Assembly: GCA_963924555.1 (NCBI GenBank) | Contig: OZ004586.1 | Span: forward strand, 6,406,501 to 6,470,500 | Direction: 5' to 3' | Length of the DNA stretch: 64,000 bases | Source of the DNA: Crambe crambe | Taxonomy: Eukaryota; Porifera; Demospongiae; Poecilosclerida; Crambeidae | Shown here: in pieces, positions 54,321-63,495 of the stretch | Position numbering within the stretch: position 1 is the stretch's first letter | Layout of the letters: the number at the start of each line of letters is the position of its first letter | The notes under the pieces: generated by a model | Told to the model about the DNA's origin: nothing | Database searches by the model: none | What the model saw: the letters and a program-made list of their open reading frames with translations, nothing else | Made by a program: the position numbers and the translations under genes

Positions 54321-54850
54321 TTATTATTATTATTCTTCTTCTTATTATTATTCTTCTTAGACAACCATATCTCTCGAACCACTCAAGCTACAGCTATGAT
54401 TTCTGGACAAATCCACTCCAAATTCTACGAACTACGATCTTTTCTACTCGTTGATCCTCGAAAGAGTCGATGAAAAAGGAGACACTATGGAGCACAGCAC
54501 TCGACTAATTCAATTAGGAAGCCATCTTTTCTATAATACGCATGCGCATGTATTTGAATATCCAATTATTCGAAATCATAATATTACTCAGCTGTCTCTA
54601 GCTAGCTAGCTAGCTACTAGCTAGCTGATGATAGACTACTGTATCGATTCGGGGATTTAGATTCACCACGGTAGACTCTATTTCAGCATCTTCGACCTCC
54701 AAGTATGGCTCAACAACACAACACCTTGACTCGATAAATGATTGGGCTGGTATGCTATTGGAGAACTTCTTTCATCTGTCCCTGCATACACATAGAAGAA
54801 TGAACTCTAATCATAGCTAAAACCATAAAAGAGAGGAAAAAAGACCAGGA

Positions 54851-55156
54851 ACAAGTAAGGGAAAAAGCATTTCGTGAAATGAAAAAAAGATGTAGGGATG
54901 ACCACTGCTCAAAAAAGTAAGGAAACAAGAAGGATGGAAATGGGATCAATCTTTGTTCTGTATATCCAGCCAACAATCCCTACATATACGTCAGGTAACT
55001 TCAGATTATAGTGTAGTAATGTGTGTATATGTAGGGATTGTTGGCTGGATATACAGAACAAAGATTGATCCCATTTCCATCCTTCTTGTTTCCTTACTTT
55101 TTTGAGCAGTGGTCATCCCTACATCTTTTTTTCATTTCACGAAATGCTTTTTCCCT

Positions 55157-55158
<2 letters not shown>
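54851..55158. repeat. Foldback element (array unit 3)
   Basis: Same family; a short insertion (GGGATCAAT type) is present in both arms as mirror copies. Confidence 0.88.
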
Positions 55159-55191
<33 letters not shown>

Positions 55192-55606
55192 GGATAATAA
55201 TAATAATAATAAGATCGACGTACTGACTTACTGGCTATAGTCATCAAAATTCTGCTTTGGCCATCTGTTAGAGCGGCACCTAGAGGCTGATCTTTTGCTA
55301 TTAGTTTTGACTAAGGCTCTACTTCACTATTCGATAGCACTCGGAACACAGCTGCTAATCTTTCTACGCCATTTTGAAGGGGGCGGGGCTTATGGGCGGA
55401 GCCACGTAAGCTTAAGTTTAGCTATAGCCAAGGTCTTCATTCATTATCTGATGATGTTCCAGTCACTCCTTGCTGAATTACAGTACAGATGCTCATCCTA
55501 TAGTAGCATTATAGCCAGTACTTGGCTGTAGTGTAGTCAGCTCACTTCACCATGCTGTGTACATGTCATTTACATTGCTGTTGCTGTAAAGTTTTATATC
55601 AACAAA
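55159..55606. other. AAT microsatellite and non-coding DNA
   Basis: 55159-55212 is an AAT repeat; the rest shows no supported gene. A GC-rich GGGGGCGGGGCTTATGGGCG patch lies near 55378. Confidence 0.45.
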
Positions 55607-55835
55607 ACTTAAATAGCTAAACAAATTCTTCAACCAGAGACACTGTATGTACCTACAAAAGAGGTTTATGTAGAGCTGGCTTTGTATAGTACTGTACTGT
55701 AGCCTCCCTCATTCAACTTCAAGCACTAAGAAAAAGGATAGAAACAAGTGAGCGTAAAAAATAAAAAGGTTAAGTAGGGATAGCCTAAAATCTAGCTGGG
55801 CTATCTATAATGTGCTGCAGCCTCGTATGAAAAAA
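55607..55835 (-). repeat. Inverted copy of the spacer repeat at 5.75-6.03 kb
   Basis: Reverse relative of the DNA between the two tandem copies, including one arm of the foldback (ATAGCCTAAAATCTAGCTGG and CTGCAGCCTCGTATGA). Confidence 0.65.
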
Positions 55836-56227
55836 ATCTTCGCGATATTACCTCATAAAAGGGGTGGGGCAATTAATAGCAGTTCTCCTCATATAACACC
55901 TGCACAGGATGTGGCCATTTGATGGCATCCACTATTATGATCACTACACCAAATGCATAAGATCCCCATACTCCTCCCTCAAGCAAGACATACGTACCAT
56001 CTCAATAATTATTTCAGTGATCACATATGTAACAATTAGCTAATACTGTTCACTTTTTAAAATGTTCACTCCTTTCAGTACTCCATTACACTGCAGATGA
56101 TCATCCTTCAAACTCTCCTCCCTGAACAGAATGAAATACTGATCATTAAATAAATTTAGTTCAATCAAGGAAGCCTTTAGTGTCTATCAATTTTCATAAT
56201 CACAAAGAAAAAGAATGCAAACAAGTG
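55836..56227. other. No gene recognised
   Basis: AT-rich sequence before the large palindrome; no supported feature. Confidence 0.4.
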
Positions 56228-56664
56228 AATGCAAAAAATTTCTTCGAAATAAAAATGTGAAGTAGGGATGCTATTATAACTGCAGCTTCATTATGAAAAC
56301 CAAGTACTGCAGCATCGAAGCAGTATGGCCCAAAAATCTAGCTGGAATATGTATTATAACTGCATGCAAGAGAGTGAACTTAGTGAAGTGACCCTTACCC
56401 ATCATCAAGTACGAGATACTATTCCTACTTCACTCCCTTGGCCCTTGATCATGGGAGTGAAGTAGGAATAGTATCTTGTACTTCATGATGGGTAAGGGTC
56501 ACTTCACTAAGTTCACTCTCTTGCATGCAGTTATAATACATATTCCAGCTAGATTTTTGGGCCATACTGCTTCGATGCTGCAGTACTTGGTTTTCATAAT
56601 GAAGCTGCAGTTATAATAGCATCCCTACTTCACATTTTTATTTCGAAGAAATTTTTTGCATTCA
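56228..56664. repeat. 437-bp near-perfect palindrome (foldback element)
   Basis: Arms of about 210 bp pair with only a few mismatches around a centre of some 15 bp (TTGGCCCTTGATCAT). Outer ends GAATGCAAAAAATTTCTTCG contain a small ATTTC-TTC-GAAAT hairpin, followed by GAAGTAGGGATGC. Ends are related to the foldback at 5610-5852, but the payload differs. Confidence 0.92.
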
Positions 56665-56836
56665 TTCAATTAGTAGTAATCAACACTCACGTCATCACTG
56701 GCGTAAAATTTTAGGACCGCGCGGACGAATCTTCCATAGAAAATAATACAAAAGGCCCAGATCTTCAAGCATGCTTTTCTGTACGCTAAAGCTATAGTGG
56801 CGATTTATGCCTTTGTCCACCGTAGCTAAATGCACT

Positions 56837-57586
56837 ATGGATGTTACGGTACTAATGATTGGCTCCACTAGAAATGGAAAGAGTGCACTAGGGAACTTTC
56901 TTTTTGATCCCAGGTATGATAATAAAGAACACTTTAAAGTTGGTAGAGACAATCTACCAAAAACACAAACATGTAAACCAGTAACATGTGATGTTAAATA
57001 CCGACGAGGCAGAGATGAAAAGTATGGAATCCTCACTATAATTGATACTCCTGGCATAAATGAAAACGAGGAAAAAGATCTTGAACATATGACTGACCTT
57101 GTTACTACTCTGAAAAAACAACAGAGCTTCAAAGTGTGCATTTTTGTTGTCAATTTTTCAGCAAAAATTGATCAGCAGTACAGAGACACCATCAAGTACT
57201 ATGCTACACTACTGCCTGACTTGTTCAGTCATAACTGTCTCATTGTTATGACTCACTATGCAACTGATAAACGTTCAGAAGCACTCCGAAAAAGAATAAG
57301 TATCGATACTATCATAAAAAATATTCGGGAAGAAATTGAAAAATACTCCAGCAATCCGATGATGTTTGTTATTGATAGTGTTCCATATGATGAAGTGGAA
57401 GCAGAACGGAGCAAACAAGTTAGGGATTCTATGCTCTCATACATTTTTTCATTAAGGGAGATCAATGTGGCTAAATTCCGCATTTCCAAGACAAGGTTCT
57501 TACAGAGTGAATATGTCAATGAAGCAAGGTTCCATCACTATAGTGACAATGGTGAGATAAGCATATTTCCATACTTCCCTCCATAA
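56837..57586 (+). CDS. AIG1/GIMAP-like GTPase 1
   Basis: About 249 residues from the ATG at 56837, chosen because it aligns with the start of the relative at 61762; an in-frame ATG at 56807 would add ten residues. Counting from 56807: P-loop GSTRNGKS at 19-26, switch Thr in the KTQTC stretch near 53-55, DTPG at 80-83, a G4-like THYATDKRS near 147, and FVIDS as the G5 region. These fit the AIG1 family, whose vertebrate members (GIMAPs) form GTP-dependent scaffolds on membranes and whose invertebrate and plant members respond to infection or stress. There is no obvious C-terminal membrane helix. Two AIG1-like genes side by side suggest a local cluster. Confidence 0.88.
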   Translation: MDVTVLMIGSTRNGKSALGNFLFDPRYDNKEHFKVGRDNLPKTQTCKPVTCDVKYRRGRDEKYGILTIIDTPGINENEEKDLEHMTDLVTTLKKQQSFKVCIFVVNFSAKIDQQYRDTIKYYATLLPDLFSHNCLIVMTHYATDKRSEALRKRISIDTIIKNIREEIEKYSSNPMMFVIDSVPYDEVEAERSKQVRDSMLSYIFSLREINVAKFRISKTRFLQSEYVNEARFHHYSDNGEISIFPYFPP

Positions 57587-57633
57587 TAGGATCAGTTGTG
57601 TGAGTGACCTGACCTCACAACCAACCCTGTAGA

Positions 57634-57786
57634 TGCCCTACATGTGCAGGTAGCTAGTCAGTGATTGGTCAGCCTGGTACATGCATATATTAGGCAGGTC
57701 TCATTCCTTACATTACTTATATGGTTACATTCATGCAATGGGATAGGCTGACCAATCACAGACTGGCTAATTGCACATGTAGGAGT
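57634..57786. mobile_element. Small palindromic MITE
   Basis: CTACATGTGCAGGTAGCTAG and TGATTGGTCAGCCTG on the left recur inverted on the right (GGCTGACCAATCACAGACTG ... TGCACATGTAGG). About 40-bp arms around a unique 75-bp centre. Confidence 0.7.
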
Positions 57787-58036
57787 TGATTGTGAATCAA
57801 TAGTTTACACAACTGCATAATCATGAAAGGATCCACTACATTGATGGATAAAACCATATTAGATATTAGTTAACTAGTTAACTCAATTGTATAAAAGGAG
57901 CAGCTATTATAGCTAGTGGTGACTAACTAGCAAATGATAGTACCATAGACAAGGAGTACTATAGACAAGGAGAAGAATTATTAGTTCAGCTGAAGAGAGA
58001 AGGTAGCTACTAACATACCTGAAAATCTCATTATAG

Positions 58037-58385
58037 TGTAATGTGGCCGACTTGCGGAATATCTCGCAATCAGAGTAGGAGGTTTACAGTAGCAAATATT
58101 ATCTTATAACTCACAATTTTAGCACACTTAACAACTGACAAGACTACTACTTATATACTAGACAGAAAGATGATGACCTAATGTATGATGTGTGTATGCA
58201 GTGATCCATTGATGTGAATGCATGGTGGAGCTTACAGTCAGTTGTGGACTATGACACAAAATACAACTAAACCTCAGACACAACACATGACATCAATCTG
58301 TAGCTAAACTGTCACTATCCACAATCAATGGATGGCTAGGCCACAAAATGATTAACACTTATTAAAACTACTTAACACTGTTATA
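58037..58385 (-). repeat. 3' LTR of the 58.0-61.6 kb element
   Basis: 349 bp, TGTAATGTGGCC...CTGTTATA on the plus strand; near-identical to 61271-61619. Confidence 0.95.
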
Positions 58386-58427
58386 CCACTCCCCCTTTTG
58401 AAGAATATGTCCCATATTCGCTGACTG

Positions 58428-61241
58428 TTAGTGGGAAATTCCTGGCATGAAAAAATCAGGAGGAGCACGATTTCGCTGTGGATATCGGTGTGGGGGTGGA
58501 GAGTTTGAGGGTGCATGTGGCACCGATGAAACATCATCCAATACTGTGAGATGAGTTCCTGGTGGTGGTGGGGGTGGAAGTGGGTCTTTCTCCTGGTCAT
58601 TCTTCCTTTGCTTTGTCTTTTGGCGAGTGGGTAGGCGCATGTCTGGCGGACATGCCTTGAGACGGTCAAAGTGAACCACCATTCGTTGTCGTCTGGCTTG
58701 AACATTCTCTATCCGATAGGTTACTTCCGATATTACAGTGACAACTTTGTAAGGTCCTGTCCATGGGGAATATAGCTTCCTAGATTGCCCACGGGGTATC
58801 GCTGGTGAATTTAACCACACCAAGTCTCCAACACTAATGGGTTTTCCATGCACCTTTCGATCATAGAATTCCTTTTGTCGCTCAAGTTTTTGTCCCGTTT
58901 TCTCTCGTACAAACTCATATGCAGTCTGCAGTTGCTGTTGCAATTGAGTTGCGTATTCTGAATGAAATTGTGGATCTGTGGTTTCTACAGGAGTCCCATA
59001 CATAATATCGATAGGCATTCGAGCCTGGCGACCAAACATGAGAGCAAATGGTGTATATCCCGTAGTTGGATGTACACTGGTGTTGTAAGCCATACAGAGA
59101 CGTCTCAGATGATCTTCCCAAGCAAATGGTTGGCCTGCAGCTGCTGTTGAGAGCATACTCAAAAGAGTGCGATTGAATCGCTCAACTAGACCGTCATATT
59201 GAGGATGGTATGGTGTTGTTCGGGTCTTAGCCACCTTGAGCAGTCTGCATGTTTCAGCAATCACTTCTGACTCAAACTGTCTTCCTTGGTCTGAATGAAG
59301 TTGCTCAGGAATTGAAAATCTAAAGAAGAACTCATCTGTCAACTTCCTTGCTATGGTAGTTGCTTCTTGGTTGGGAATTGGATACGCTTCAGTCCATCTG
59401 GTAAAGTAATCAGCCACCACCAGTATATACTTATTCCCAGTGTTGGATTCTGGAAAAGGTCCCAGAATGTCTGTTGCCACCATTTGTAATGGATATCCTG
59501 TTCCGATGCTCTGTAATGGAGCTCTTGGCTTTTGTGGAGGGTTCTTCCTAGCCGAACAAGTAGCACAATTCCTACACCAGTTCTGCGTGTCTTTGTGATG
59601 ACCGGGCCAGTAAAATCTTTCTTTTACACGGGCAAGCATCTTTTCCATGCCCAGATGACCACCGAGTGCCCCTTTGTGTAAATCTTCAAGCACCTCATCT
59701 CGTAGTGATTTTGGTATAATCAACTGCAGATGAGATTTTTCTTTCGCAGGATGTGCATATTGCCTGTAGAGAATGCCATCGCGCACAATCAGCTGGTCCC
59801 ACAGCTGCATTAAGCGTCTTGCAGCTGAGCCAAATTCTCGCTCATCTGCTTTTAATGGTTTCTCTCCTGCTTCTTTGGATATCAGTAATGGTTTGATAAT
59901 TGGATCTTCTAGTTGAGCATCTCGTAGGGTCTTCTGAGTGCTCTCTGATGGAATTTTTACAGTCTCCATTGCATGGACAACAGGCATGCCAGGTGAATCG
60001 AGAACGGACTCAATTAGTGAGAACTTGCATCCTTTTTTTCCAAAATAAAGCAGCTTCTTTGCAATATCCACACTGGCCTCCATCTCCTTCAGGAAGTTCA
60101 GACCAATGATTGCTTCTGTGGTCAAAGAGCTCACCACAATGACATTGAGAGGTAATTCTTCTTCATCCAGCTTGATGGTCACATTGGCTTGTCCATGGAC
60201 ATGAATTGGCGAACCATTTACACCTACCAGACTCTGTCCAGTCCATGGCTCTAGATCACGTTGAAGTCTGGCATTGATCTTGTCCCACACATCCTTCCTC
60301 AGTAGTGTTACTGGAGCACCAGTGTCAAGCAGGAAATTCACAGGCTCGCCTTCCACTGAGGTCTGTATCCTTAGGCACCCTACTGAGGAAATGGTGGAAA
60401 TACTAGAAATTAAGTTACACTCATGGGCCTTACTGTCACCCTCTGGTATTTGGCCCTTCTGCTTGTAGCATTTCCAACAGGTTCTTGGCGAACTGCTTGA
60501 CTTCTCAGTCCATCGTTTCTTGTTGTATTGATGGTTGTGCTGAGTTGGCTTCTTCTGTGCCTCACTGTACTCCATTCTTTGGGAAGATGGGTTATTCAGC
60601 TTGCTCTCCAGCATGTCAACTCGCTCTATCAGTTTCTCAATGAGGTTAGTCAGCTTGTCTGATGATGACATAGCTGACACAGAAACTTCTTCTTGTAGGA
60701 CACCAGCAACTGCCTGTTCTCCACTCTTGTTTCCAATCACATATGCTTCCATTTCCAGAGTGGAAGCAACGGCATCATCTAGCTTCTCAGGCTTCTGCTG
60801 CCTTACACTAAAGGCTACCTGAGGGTGCTCAAGCTGCTGGAGGTACTGATTAAGCGCCAGTCTCTCCCTTGCTTCTGCCTGCAGCTTTGGGTAAGCTTTG
60901 TCTGCCAGCTTGCTCAGGTCATCTGCCAAATCAGCCCAGCCCTCAGTCTTCTTCTTCCTGCGGGACTGGAACTCTGCTTGGTATCGTCCTTGACGACTCT
61001 TGGGCTCAAATCGTGTTGTCAGAGCTTCCTTTGCATTATCATATGTCCCCCTAGCTTCTTCAGATAGGCGCTGAAAAGCTGTCTGAGCTCGACCAGTAAG
61101 TCGTGTTTTCAGCCACTTCAGCTTCTTCTCATCATTCCACTCATTAACATCTGCGACACTTTCAAAGTGATATAGCCATTCTTCCCATTTCCCATCTCCA
61201 GTGAAGGGTTCTGGAATCACAAGTGGTCTTGAAGTTGCCAT
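58428..61241 (-). CDS. Gag-protease-integrase polyprotein of the LTR element
   Basis: 937-residue single frame. Residues 1-230: gag-like (PEPFTGDGKWEEWLYHFESV, AYPKLQAEARERLALNQYLQ). About 300-320: aspartic protease, VNFLLDTGAPVTLLRK. The second half is a Ty3/Gypsy-type integrase: zinc finger HKGALGGHLGMEKM ... CRNCATCSARK, core ATDILGPFP, SDQGRQFESE and YHPQYDGLVERFNRT, then a GPY/F-like end (WTGPYKVVTVISEVTYRI). The frame is open throughout. Reading of parts is from motifs; no reverse transcriptase motif was found in it. Confidence 0.9.
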   Translation of the reverse strand: MATSRPLVIPEPFTGDGKWEEWLYHFESVADVNEWNDEKKLKWLKTRLTGRAQTAFQRLSEEARGTYDNAKEALTTRFEPKSRQGRYQAEFQSRRKKKTEGWADLADDLSKLADKAYPKLQAEARERLALNQYLQQLEHPQVAFSVRQQKPEKLDDAVASTLEMEAYVIGNKSGEQAVAGVLQEEVSVSAMSSSDKLTNLIEKLIERVDMLESKLNNPSSQRMEYSEAQKKPTQHNHQYNKKRWTEKSSSSPRTCWKCYKQKGQIPEGDSKAHECNLISSISTISSVGCLRIQTSVEGEPVNFLLDTGAPVTLLRKDVWDKINARLQRDLEPWTGQSLVGVNGSPIHVHGQANVTIKLDEEELPLNVIVVSSLTTEAIIGLNFLKEMEASVDIAKKLLYFGKKGCKFSLIESVLDSPGMPVVHAMETVKIPSESTQKTLRDAQLEDPIIKPLLISKEAGEKPLKADEREFGSAARRLMQLWDQLIVRDGILYRQYAHPAKEKSHLQLIIPKSLRDEVLEDLHKGALGGHLGMEKMLARVKERFYWPGHHKDTQNWCRNCATCSARKNPPQKPRAPLQSIGTGYPLQMVATDILGPFPESNTGNKYILVVADYFTRWTEAYPIPNQEATTIARKLTDEFFFRFSIPEQLHSDQGRQFESEVIAETCRLLKVAKTRTTPYHPQYDGLVERFNRTLLSMLSTAAAGQPFAWEDHLRRLCMAYNTSVHPTTGYTPFALMFGRQARMPIDIMYGTPVETTDPQFHSEYATQLQQQLQTAYEFVREKTGQKLERQKEFYDRKVHGKPISVGDLVWLNSPAIPRGQSRKLYSPWTGPYKVVTVISEVTYRIENVQARRQRMVVHFDRLKACPPDMRLPTRQKTKQRKNDQEKDPLPPPPPPGTHLTVLDDVSSVPHAPSNSPPPHRYPQRNRAPPDFFMPGISH

Positions 61242-61270
61242 GTAGGTATGATCCTGCCGACTACGCCAGT

Positions 61271-61619
61271 TGTAATGTGGCCGACTTGCGGAATATCTCG
61301 CAATCAGAGTAGGAGGTTTACAGTAGCAAATATTATCTTATAACTCACAATTTTAGCACACTTAACAACTGACAAGACTACTACTTATATACTAGACAGA
61401 AAGATGATGACCTAATGTATGATGTGTGTATGCAGTGATCCATTGATGTGAATGCATGGTGGAGCTTACAGTCAGTTGTGGACTATGACACAAAATACAA
61501 CTAAACCTCAGACACAACACATGACATCAATCTGTAGCTAAACTGTCACTATCCACAATCAATGGATGGCTAGGCCACAAAATGATTAACACTTATTAAA
61601 ACTACTTAACACTGTTACA
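61271..61619 (-). repeat. 5' LTR of the 58.0-61.6 kb element
   Basis: 349 bp, TGTAATGTGGCC...CTGTTACA on the plus strand; near-identical to 58037-58385. Confidence 0.95.
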
Positions 61620-61761
61620 ATAGCTACAGTGTGACGTATATAATATCGATAGATTTCTGGAAAGTAGCTTCATTCACTCTCATGCACATTCTTTGTATTG
61701 TCTCCCTATGATCTCTTGCATTGATCTTTTACAGGTAAAGTGCTAGCTAGCTGAATACACC

Positions 61762-62724
61762 ATGGCAGCTTCCGCTGTACTGTTGATTGGCTCCACTGGA
61801 AGTGGAAAGAGCGCATTAGGGAATTTTCTTTTCGATCCTAGATATACTAATAAAGAGCACTTTGAAGTTGCTACAGACAATCGACCAAAAACACAAACTT
61901 GTCAAGCAGTAACAGGTTCTGTTGAATACCGACAGGGACAGGGAAGCAGTTATTCTTCTGATGGTACTTCTTTAGGAGCTCAAAGTGCTACTTTACATCA
62001 AAGTAAGGAAAATGTTTCTTCTGGAACTGCTACTGGCTTCATGAAGGACATTTTTAATAAATTTTCCAAGCTTGCAATAGGTGCCAAAAATGAGGGTATT
62101 GAAATGAGTGGAATTCTCACTGTAATCGATACTCCTGGCATAAATGAAGGCAGGAAAGAAGATCTTGAACATATGACTGGCCTTGTTACTACTTTGAAGG
62201 AGCAAGAGGTCTTCAAAGCATGCATTTTCGTTGTAAAATTTTCAGCAAAAATTGATCAGCAGTACAAAGACACCATCAAGTACTATGCTAAACTACTGCC
62301 TTCTTTGTTCAGTCAAAACTGTTTCATTGTTTTGACTGACTATGCAACTGACAAACGTTCAGAAGCACTCCGAAAAAGAAGAAATGAAGATTATGGTATT
62401 ATTGTAAATAATATCAAGGAAGAAATTATAAAATGCTCTGGCATTTGTTTTAATCCAATAATATTTGCTATTGATAGTATTCCATTTGAAGATGAGGAAC
62501 TGGAACGAAGCAAACAAGTTAGGGATGCTATGCTCTCATACATTTTTTCACTAAGGGAAGTCCGTATGACTAGATTTCTTGTTGCCAAGACAAGGATCTT
62601 GCAAATTTTTATGCGTGGTCTGTATGCCAATATTAGCGTAAGCCGCCGATTATCGACCATACTTTGCCCCTCGCACCATATCTCCCTCACCGATGGTCGT
62701 CAAAGTCTCAAACAACAACTATAG
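61762..62724 (+). CDS. AIG1/GIMAP-like GTPase 2, with a tail altered by a MITE
   Basis: 320-residue frame. P-loop GSTGSGKS at 10-17, DTPG at 123-126, G4-like LTDYATDKRS, and FAIDS. It aligns with GTPase 1 throughout, except for about 50 extra residues (62-112, Ser/Thr-rich, SSYSSDGTSLGAQSATLHQS) between the switch region and DTPG, and a different C-terminus. From 62636 the frame runs into a Pogo-type MITE, so the last 29 or so residues are transposon-derived; the native end is lost or spliced elsewhere. Start ATG follows TACACC. It stands 4.2 kb from its relative, in the same orientation. Confidence 0.87.
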   Translation: MAASAVLLIGSTGSGKSALGNFLFDPRYTNKEHFEVATDNRPKTQTCQAVTGSVEYRQGQGSSYSSDGTSLGAQSATLHQSKENVSSGTATGFMKDIFNKFSKLAIGAKNEGIEMSGILTVIDTPGINEGRKEDLEHMTGLVTTLKEQEVFKACIFVVKFSAKIDQQYKDTIKYYAKLLPSLFSQNCFIVLTDYATDKRSEALRKRRNEDYGIIVNNIKEEIIKCSGICFNPIIFAIDSIPFEDEELERSKQVRDAMLSYIFSLREVRMTRFLVAKTRILQIFMRGLYANISVSRRLSTILCPSHHISLTDGRQSLKQQL

Positions 62725-63493
62725 GAAAGATAATTTCATCCTCTATAACGTCATATAAATTATTTTTCTCACAATTGGATAGAAATTTTGCTATGCTGAA
62801 TCTACTACGTCAACTAAAAAATCATTTATCGATCACCGACACCTATTTTCGACGACCCGTTGAAAATCATAATATCGATCATCGTCCGTTCCATTCTTTC
62901 TTTCAGTTTTGCTCCACTACATGTTAGGGCCCTTAAAAAGATACTTTTATACTATTTTATGCTATAAAATACATCATCATAACAAATTTTATAAAAAATG
63001 AACGAAGCATTTCTACCATAAACTGCTCCACAATTTAACGGTGGAATGGAACTGCTGCAGAAGCTCTCCTTTTTGTTGGATTCTGGTGATACTTTCAGAA
63101 ACAGTCTTCATTGGTCTGTGTTTCATATTCCTACAGAATCCAGTCATAATCTATGATACAGTCCTCACTAAACAAGCACCAAATTCGACTTTAAGTCGAT
63201 AGCTTTCGTACCTTTTAAGCGATCTTCCGGAGCCATGACGATAGATAACGTGAGCTAGTAACTTACTTTCATACTGCAGTTGATAAATACTTGCTGTTGA
63301 AGTCCTGTTTTCTCTCTAGAGCTTGTAAGTTTTTCCCATATATTTTTCAATGCAGCCATTTTCTTAAACTCCGTTTACGTTTGTGTACTACCGTAGACTT
63401 TCCGTATACTAAGTAGTCGATAATTGGTGCTGCCACGGTCGATAATACGTACTGGTCGATAATACGTACTGGTCGATAATCGGCGGCTTACGC
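62636..63493. mobile_element. 858-bp Pogo-type MITE
   Basis: Ends GCGTAAGCCGCCGATTATCG and its inverse, with TA on both sides (62634-62635, 63494-63495). The ends match those inferred for the Pogo element at 15274-28532 (GCGTAAGCAACCAATTATCG), and TCGATAAT motifs repeat inside both ends. No coding content. Inserted in the 3' part of GTPase gene 2. Confidence 0.87.
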
Positions 63494-63495
63494 TA

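Larger units (their letters stand above)
52207..55158 (+). repeat. Three nested 0.8-1.06-kb repeat units, each ending in a foldback
   Basis: Unit 1 52207-53261, unit 2 53266-54320, unit 3 about 54321-55158 (lacks the hairpin start). Each has a TTA/TTC microsatellite, the block ACAACCATATCTCTCGAACC, AATACGCATGCGCATGTA, TAGC runs, and a foldback (52971-53261, 54035-54320, 54851-55158). Units are near-identical apart from simple-repeat length. No gene. Confidence 0.88.
58037..61619 (-). mobile_element. Young Ty3/Gypsy-like LTR element between the two GIMAP-like genes
   Basis: Two 349-bp LTRs (58037-58385, 61271-61619) differ at about one base; a 4-bp ATAG target duplication flanks the element (58033-58036, 61620-61623). 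A purine tract adjoins the 3' LTR and a likely primer-binding site (TGGCGTAGTCGGCAGGATC) follows the 5' LTR. Parts recognised: gag-like region, aspartic protease, integrase. I do not recognise a reverse-transcriptase part, so the copy looks non-autonomous. Very recent insertion. A solo LTR of the family is at 14221-14578. Confidence 0.93.

Noticed and set aside
52937-54473. Several roughly 100-codon frames on both strands in the foldbacks
   Set aside because: Mirror translations of palindrome arms; no independent coding evidence.
51502-55158. Possible CRISPR-like or satellite array because of regular hairpins
   Set aside because: Unit sizes vary, spacers are themselves repeats, and the context is animal DNA with mobile elements.
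57256-57519. Minus-strand frame within GTPase 1 (and similar ones in GTPase 2)
   Set aside because: Antisense shadows of the GTPase coding sequence.
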